Positions 6,235 to 9,413 of a stretch of DNA of 9,413 nt are shown piece by piece. The position numbers and the translations under genes are program-made. How positions within the stretch are numbered: position 1 is the first letter of the stretch; each line of letters begins with the position of its first letter. The notes beneath the pieces are model-generated. The model searched no databases and was not told the DNA's origin. It saw nothing but the letters and a program-made list of their open reading frames with translations. This stretch comes from an uncultured Rhodopirellula sp. (lineage in GTDB: Bacteria > Planctomycetota > Planctomycetia > Pirellulales > Pirellulaceae), in contig CAJXTM010000081.1 of NCBI GenBank assembly GCA_913061385.1, positions 1-9,413 of the forward strand, read 5' to 3'.

Positions 6235-7656
6235 CTATCCGGCCTCTGATGTGTTTGCACCGGAGTCATCCGAGGCTCTGCTGGGGCGATCCCAGAACAA
6301 TACAGCGAATGCCACCATCACTCCCAGGGCAAACAAAGCCGGTGCGTACCAAAGCTGGGACCAGTCAACGACATCGCCTGTTGTGCATTTCCCCATCCAC
6401 CAGCCGAATGCCTGGGCACCGATTCCGAGTCCAAGTCCTTGAGTCAGCATTACAATCAGCGATTGAGCTTGCCCTCGCACCTCTGGCTGGGCCTTCTTGT
6501 CGGTGTAGATCATTCCTGTCACAAAGAAGAAGTCATAGCAAATGCCATGCAGCAGGATGCCAACGAAGATCGGGGCGGTCATCATTGGGCCATCTTGACC
6601 AAAAGCAAAGCCCCATAATCCGTACCGAACCGCCCATGCCAACATGCCAATGATCAACATTTTTTTGACACCCAGACGGGCAAAGCAGAATGGCATGATC
6701 AGCATGAAGAAAATTTCGCTCATTTGACCAGTGCTCATTGCACCCGTGGTGGAACCAAACAGCTGCACGCCCATGGCATCAACGAAGCCGTATCCTTTCG
6801 CATAGTAACCCGCTAGCGGGATACATACCAAGAAAGAAGCAACTGCGAAAACGAAGAACGCTTTGTCTTTCAACAATGCCCATGCGTCGATACCAAAAAC
6901 CTTGGACAGCGAGATGGGCTCGCCCTTCGCGGGGGGGGCCGTCTTGGGAAGCGTCAGGCAATACACACCAAGAATTGCAGACGCGATGGCTGCAGCGTGG
7001 AAAATATGAGATGAATTGTCTGAGTAGGTGATCGTGCTCATTACTGTGTCGAAAGCTTGCTGTGCCGCGTTGATGGCGGTTTCGTTGGTTCCAGCTGCTG
7101 CTTTCGCTGTCGCAAGTTCTGCTGTCGCTTTGCTAATGGTTTCATCTTCGCCAGTGAAGAGACGGCAACCCCACATGGCCCAGTTTCCTGCAATCCAGCC
7201 AATCGTTCCAAGTACTCGAACAGCAGGGAAGTCTTTTTCACTATTGGCAAGGTGTTTGAACGAAAGACTTGCCGTCAGCCCAAGTGTCGGCATGAAACAG
7301 AGCATGTAAGCCAGCAGGCACAAAATCATGGGTTGTGTGAATTGGCTTAAATAGGTGTCCGGTGCACCCGCACTGGCAAGAGTGGGGGCGATCCATAACA
7401 GGCAGGCGCCGACGATGTTCAGGATCGCCAGCACACGTTCCGTGTTCATCAAACGATCGCAAATGAGCCCGAGTGTCAGCGGTGCCAAAATCGCCGCGAT
7501 TGGCGCGACGGTGTACGCAGCAGCGTCGAAGGAACCGCCCGGGCCAATTTCGGTCATGCCCGCTTCGTTCAGGAAGCCATACAGCGAAACATACCAAGAT
7601 CCCCAGACGAAAAACTGGAGAAACATCATGATGCTAAGACGGACTTTTGTGGACAT
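6235..7656 (-). CDS. MFS nucleoside permease, NupG/XapB-like (nucleoside:H+ symporter family)
   Basis: Inner-membrane transporter predicted to import nucleosides with protons. The 473 residues show about twelve hydrophobic segments. The N-terminus LSIMMFLQFFVWGSWYVSLY (7-26) is typical of the nucleoside:H+ symporter family. GQMSEIFFMLIMPF (310-323) and LGVKKMLIIGMLAWAVRY (328-345) form the conserved TM8-9 region, and YDFFFVTGMIYTDKKA (374-389) and VRGQAQSL (393-400) are further family signatures. It is longer than E. coli NupG (about 418), mainly because of an Ala/Thr-rich hydrophilic stretch at about 168-217 between TM5 and TM6, predicted to be periplasmic. The start ATG 7656 has a good ribosome site, AAGGAA, 6 bases upstream. 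It is separated by 268 bases from the methyltransferase upstream and so probably has its own promoter. An eight-C run in its coding strand (6938-6931) does not break the frame. Substrate not provable from sequence. Confidence 0.88.
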   Translation of the reverse strand: MSTKVRLSIMMFLQFFVWGSWYVSLYGFLNEAGMTEIGPGGSFDAAAYTVAPIAAILAPLTLGLICDRLMNTERVLAILNIVGACLLWIAPTLASAGAPDTYLSQFTQPMILCLLAYMLCFMPTLGLTASLSFKHLANSEKDFPAVRVLGTIGWIAGNWAMWGCRLFTGEDETISKATAELATAKAAAGTNETAINAAQQAFDTVMSTITYSDNSSHIFHAAAIASAILGVYCLTLPKTAPPAKGEPISLSKVFGIDAWALLKDKAFFVFAVASFLVCIPLAGYYAKGYGFVDAMGVQLFGSTTGAMSTGQMSEIFFMLIMPFCFARLGVKKMLIIGMLAWAVRYGLWGFAFGQDGPMMTAPIFVGILLHGICYDFFFVTGMIYTDKKAQPEVRGQAQSLIVMLTQGLGLGIGAQAFGWWMGKCTTGDVVDWSQLWYAPALFALGVMVAFAVLFWDRPSRASDDSGANTSEAG

Positions 7657-7924
7657 GTGTTATTCCTTCAGTCGATTTTTCTATGCGTGTGTGCGTTTTT
7701 TTCTGCCACGATTATTTCCACCATGCCCCTGTCATTCCTCGCACCTTTTCGTTGTGCTTCAGGTAGTAACAAGGGTGAACAACAGTGTTCGTAGCCGGAG
7801 CGTTGATTTGCGATTGGGCGGTTTGCCGGACGGCGTTGCTCGAAACCGACGTCGTTGATACGGACACGTATGGGACCCGTTTCTGTCTGCTCCTGACCCC
7901 GATCATCATCGTGCCGTGCAGATT
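7657..7924. other. Intergenic region of 268 bases upstream of the permease
   Basis: Lies between two minus-strand genes and should hold the methyltransferase terminator and the permease promoter. A small hairpin ATACG/CGTAT (7858-7862 and 7867-7871, 4-base loop) lacks a T-run. No persuasive promoter hexamers, RNA gene or conserved ORF are seen; the short ORFs here look random. Confidence 0.45.
7663..7668 (-). promoter_or_regulatory. Shine-Dalgarno site of the permease gene
   Basis: On the minus strand AAGGAA lies 6 bases before ATG 7656. It is the clearest ribosome-binding site in the window and fixes the permease start. Confidence 0.75.
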
Positions 7925-8815
7925 CTACTCCAGATCCTTGAGCACCTGTTGTGCCGGCACCGGTTCAATCTTTTCCAGTGGACTATCATCCCGTGCGAAG
8001 AACATCAAGTGTTGCCACGGCAGTTTGTTGTATTCCCGGACCAGTTTGAATCCGTTTGCACTGTATTCCTTCATGATTTGACGTTTTGACATCTTGTGAA
8101 GCGGCTTGATGGGAACGCGTGGATCTTCTTCGCGGTATTCAAGCAGCGCCACAACACCTTTCGAATTCAGGGAGCGACGGATTCCCCAAAGCATCGATTC
8201 CGGGTGGGAAAACTCGTGGTAGACGTCCACCATCAGAACCAGATCCAGCTTGTCGGCGGGGAGGTTTGGATCATCAACTTCACCAAGCACTGGCTCGATG
8301 TTATTCAGCTTGTACTTGCTCGATCTTTGGCGGAGTTTCTGGAGCATTTCGCGTTGAATGTCGACCGCGTATACCCTTCCGTCTTCACCAACATCCCGAG
8401 CCATGGGAAGCGTCCAGTAACCATTTCCGCATCCTAAGTCACAAACGCTCATCCCCTCAGCAATTTCCAGCTGTTTGAAAGACTCAGAGGCTTGCTCCTC
8501 ATCTTCCCTTTCAGGGCGAATCAGCCACGGTGCACCAAGATGGGACATCGGTTTTGCCAAGACGCGTCCGAGGTAGCTGTTGCGTGCTTCCTCGACCGGT
8601 CGGGGGCGATCGCTCGATTCCTTCCCCGTTGGAGTGTCCTTTTTATCCGCTTGCGTTTGTTCGTCAGAAGATGCTGTATTTGACGTGCCCTGAGCCGAAC
8701 AGTTGTTGGTCTGATGCAGCCAACTCAGGCCCGCCAACACAGCGATCACCAAAGTCATCAGGCGACGTGACAATTGACCGGTCTGTTCTTTGCTCATTGG
8801 ATTACCGTTTCTCAT
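7925..8815 (-). CDS. Class I SAM-dependent methyltransferase with N-terminal signal peptide or anchor
   Basis: A 296-residue protein. The N-terminus has Arg-rich SRRL then a hydrophobic core MTLVIAVLAGLSW (20-32) and SAQG (40-43), which resembles a Sec signal with cleavage near AQ|G. A charged linker follows to about 75. Next comes YLGRVLAKPMSHLGAPWLIR (81-100), a block I recall preceding the catalytic fold in related planctomycete proteins. The Rossmann methyltransferase fold shows motif I VCDLGCGNGYW (124-134), the acidic residue in VYAVDIQ (148-154, D152), VDVYHEF (196-202), and a strand ending ALLEYREED (223-231). The methyl acceptor is unknown. The start ATG 8815 lies 1 base after the upstream stop (TGAAATG), suggesting translational coupling. 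ATG 8797 is an alternative that keeps the signal, while longer starts up to 8929 overlap the upstream gene and are unlikely. Confidence 0.88.
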   Translation of the reverse strand: MRNGNPMSKEQTGQLSRRLMTLVIAVLAGLSWLHQTNNCSAQGTSNTASSDEQTQADKKDTPTGKESSDRPRPVEEARNSYLGRVLAKPMSHLGAPWLIRPEREDEEQASESFKQLEIAEGMSVCDLGCGNGYWTLPMARDVGEDGRVYAVDIQREMLQKLRQRSSKYKLNNIEPVLGEVDDPNLPADKLDLVLMVDVYHEFSHPESMLWGIRRSLNSKGVVALLEYREEDPRVPIKPLHKMSKRQIMKEYSANGFKLVREYNKLPWQHLMFFARDDSPLEKIEPVPAQQVLKDLE

Positions 8816-8816
8816 T

Positions 8817-9230
8817 TCAGTCTTCATCTTTGACAGAGAGTTCAAATTCGGGTTCGAAGGCGTCATCGAAATCGTAGACATCATCAAAGTCCTCCCTTTG
8901 ATCGGATTCACTCTTACGCATCTGCTCAATTCGGATCAGGTTGTAGACCAAGTCACCGAAGTCGCTGGTGCTCTTGATCCCCCAGTTTCCAAGTACCATT
9001 TTCGTCAGGTAACCGTATTGCTCGATGCCATAAAGACGGCATGCTTCACAAAGCTGCTGGCCGGTAACGTGTCGCGGACCAGTTTTTTCACCGGAATCAT
9101 CTTCCGCTAACTCGCCGATCATATGCTCGTGGGCGTATTGAAGCGACTCACGAATGAACTGGTACGCATCCAGTTTGTAACGTTTGTCTTCGGCTAGTAA
9201 ATCTCGCATAGCTTGCAATGAAGACGTCAT
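8817..9230 (-). CDS. Minf_1886 family protein (function unknown)
   Basis: A small, presumably cytosolic protein of 137 residues, full length for the Minf_1886 family described mainly from the Planctomycetes-Verrucomicrobia-Chlamydiae group. Matching features, from memory of the family, are RYKLDAYQFIRESLQYA (17-33), RHVTGQQLCEACRLYGIEQY (53-72), VLGNWGIKSTSDFGDLVYNL (79-98), and an acidic tail with DFDDVYDFDDAFE (114-126). No catalytic motif or membrane segment is visible, and the biochemical role is unknown. It starts at ATG 9230; the upstream sequence has no strong ribosome site. Its stop is directly followed by the methyltransferase start, so the two are very likely one transcript. The family's strong taxonomic bias is a main reason for assigning this window to a planctomycete. 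Confidence 0.93.
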   Translation of the reverse strand: MTSSLQAMRDLLAEDKRYKLDAYQFIRESLQYAHEHMIGELAEDDSGEKTGPRHVTGQQLCEACRLYGIEQYGYLTKMVLGNWGIKSTSDFGDLVYNLIRIEQMRKSESDQREDFDDVYDFDDAFEPEFELSVKDED

Positions 9231-9299
9231 TTTCTGTTTAACTTTCGGCTTGTGTGGTGCAAGCGGAGGGCAAGTTTCGCATGGAGTAATGCAGGCTAA

Positions 9300-9385
9300 T
9301 CATTGCTTGCGGGATCCAGGCTTGTTCTTCTGTTCGCTTTTTCGTTTTGCCGGTTCTTGTGGTTGGGAGATGACCTGAAGTACAT
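9300..9385 (-). CDS. Probable C-terminal tail of an upstream gene (partial)
   Basis: From the insert end one minus-strand frame stays open for 27 complete codons before TGA at 9300. It gives a basic, polar tail beginning VLQVISQPQEPAKRKSEQ, which looks like the charged C-terminus of a real protein. A second open frame overlaps it and runs on to a TAA at 9237-9239, so the choice rests on composition only. The gene would be co-directional with the Minf_1886 gene, 69 bases upstream of it. Too short to identify. Confidence 0.35.
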
Positions 9386-9413
9386 CTGTCTCTTATACAC
9401 ATCTGACGCTGCC
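9386..9413 (-). other. Illumina Nextera i5-side adapter (not native DNA)
   Basis: Bases 9386-9404 are CTGTCTCTTATACACATCT, the reverse complement of the Tn5 mosaic end. Bases 9405-9413 (GACGCTGCC) continue as the reverse complement of the Nextera Read 1 adapter. Native DNA ends at 9385. Confidence 0.98.

Noticed and set aside
6038..6442. Plus-strand ORF of 134 residues through the repeat array
   Set aside because: Out of frame with the dehydrogenase and antisense to the permease; its TRWP repeats are only the tandem repeat read in another frame.
6931..6938. Run of eight G as a programmed frameshift or sequencing error in the permease gene
   Set aside because: The reading frame and the family motifs are intact on both sides, so no shift is needed.
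7712..7909. 65-residue minus-strand ORF in the permease upstream region
   Set aside because: No ribosome site, no recognisable motif and a random-like composition.
8816..8929. Longer methyltransferase start at 8929
   Set aside because: It would overlap 113 bases of the well-conserved Minf_1886 gene and bury the signal peptide internally.
46..9385. GTACAT at both insert ends (49-54 and 9380-9385) as a target-site duplication
   Set aside because: Only six bases match, and tagmentation ends of a library molecule are independent cuts; chance is the simplest explanation.
46..9385. A defence island, biosynthetic cluster or other new multi-gene system
   Set aside because: The genes belong to unrelated housekeeping or transport families on both strands, with no nuclease, toxin, transposase, phage or assembly-line genes.

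Overview
The window is one cloned or tagmented DNA molecule. Illumina Nextera (Tn5) adapter sequence caps both ends (1-45 and 9386-9413), so only 46-9385 is biological. The native part is dense bacterial DNA of moderate GC with eight clear protein genes, one probable gene tail at the right edge, and no tRNA, rRNA, CRISPR array or insertion sequence that I can see. The gene set points to a planctomycete (class Planctomycetia, by inference): a Minf_1886-family protein, the alternative GlmU-like sugar nucleotidyltransferase/acetyltransferase, an NHS-family nucleoside permease, a signal-peptide-bearing methyltransferase, and a secreted HEAT-like protein of a style common in that phylum. Several genes start with GTG, and few have a strong Shine-Dalgarno sequence.

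Layout, left to right. (1) 46-3133, minus strand: a likely operon read right to left, made of the GlmU-like protein (3133-1886), N-acetyl-gamma-glutamyl-phosphate reductase argC (1862-849), and a CPBP/CAAX-type membrane protease cut off by the left end of the insert just after its EExxFRG motif. (2) 3134-3354: a divergent intergenic region. (3) Plus strand: a secreted HEAT-like protein (3355-4560), a 308-base gap with one clear inverted repeat, and a free-standing 3-hydroxyacyl-CoA dehydrogenase (4869-6149). (4) 6139-6234: a 12/13-bp tandem repeat between convergent genes; its last unit forms an intrinsic-terminator-like hairpin. (5) Minus strand: an MFS nucleoside permease (7656-6235), a 268-base gap, then a tightly packed pair, the SAM methyltransferase (8815-7925) and the Minf_1886 protein (9230-8817). 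A probable C-terminal tail of another gene (9385-9300) lies upstream of the pair.

The genes do not form one pathway. They cover arginine biosynthesis (argC), amino-sugar nucleotide/cell-envelope precursor synthesis (GlmU-like), fatty-acid or acyl-CoA oxidation (HAD), nucleoside uptake (MFS), and several envelope or unknown functions. I read this as ordinary chromosomal housekeeping and accessory DNA and found no convincing undescribed multi-gene system. The points most worth a second look are the repeat-built terminator downstream of the dehydrogenase, the in-frame relation of that repeat to a segment inside the gene, the predicted exported SAM-dependent methyltransferase, and the adapter sequence that should be trimmed.
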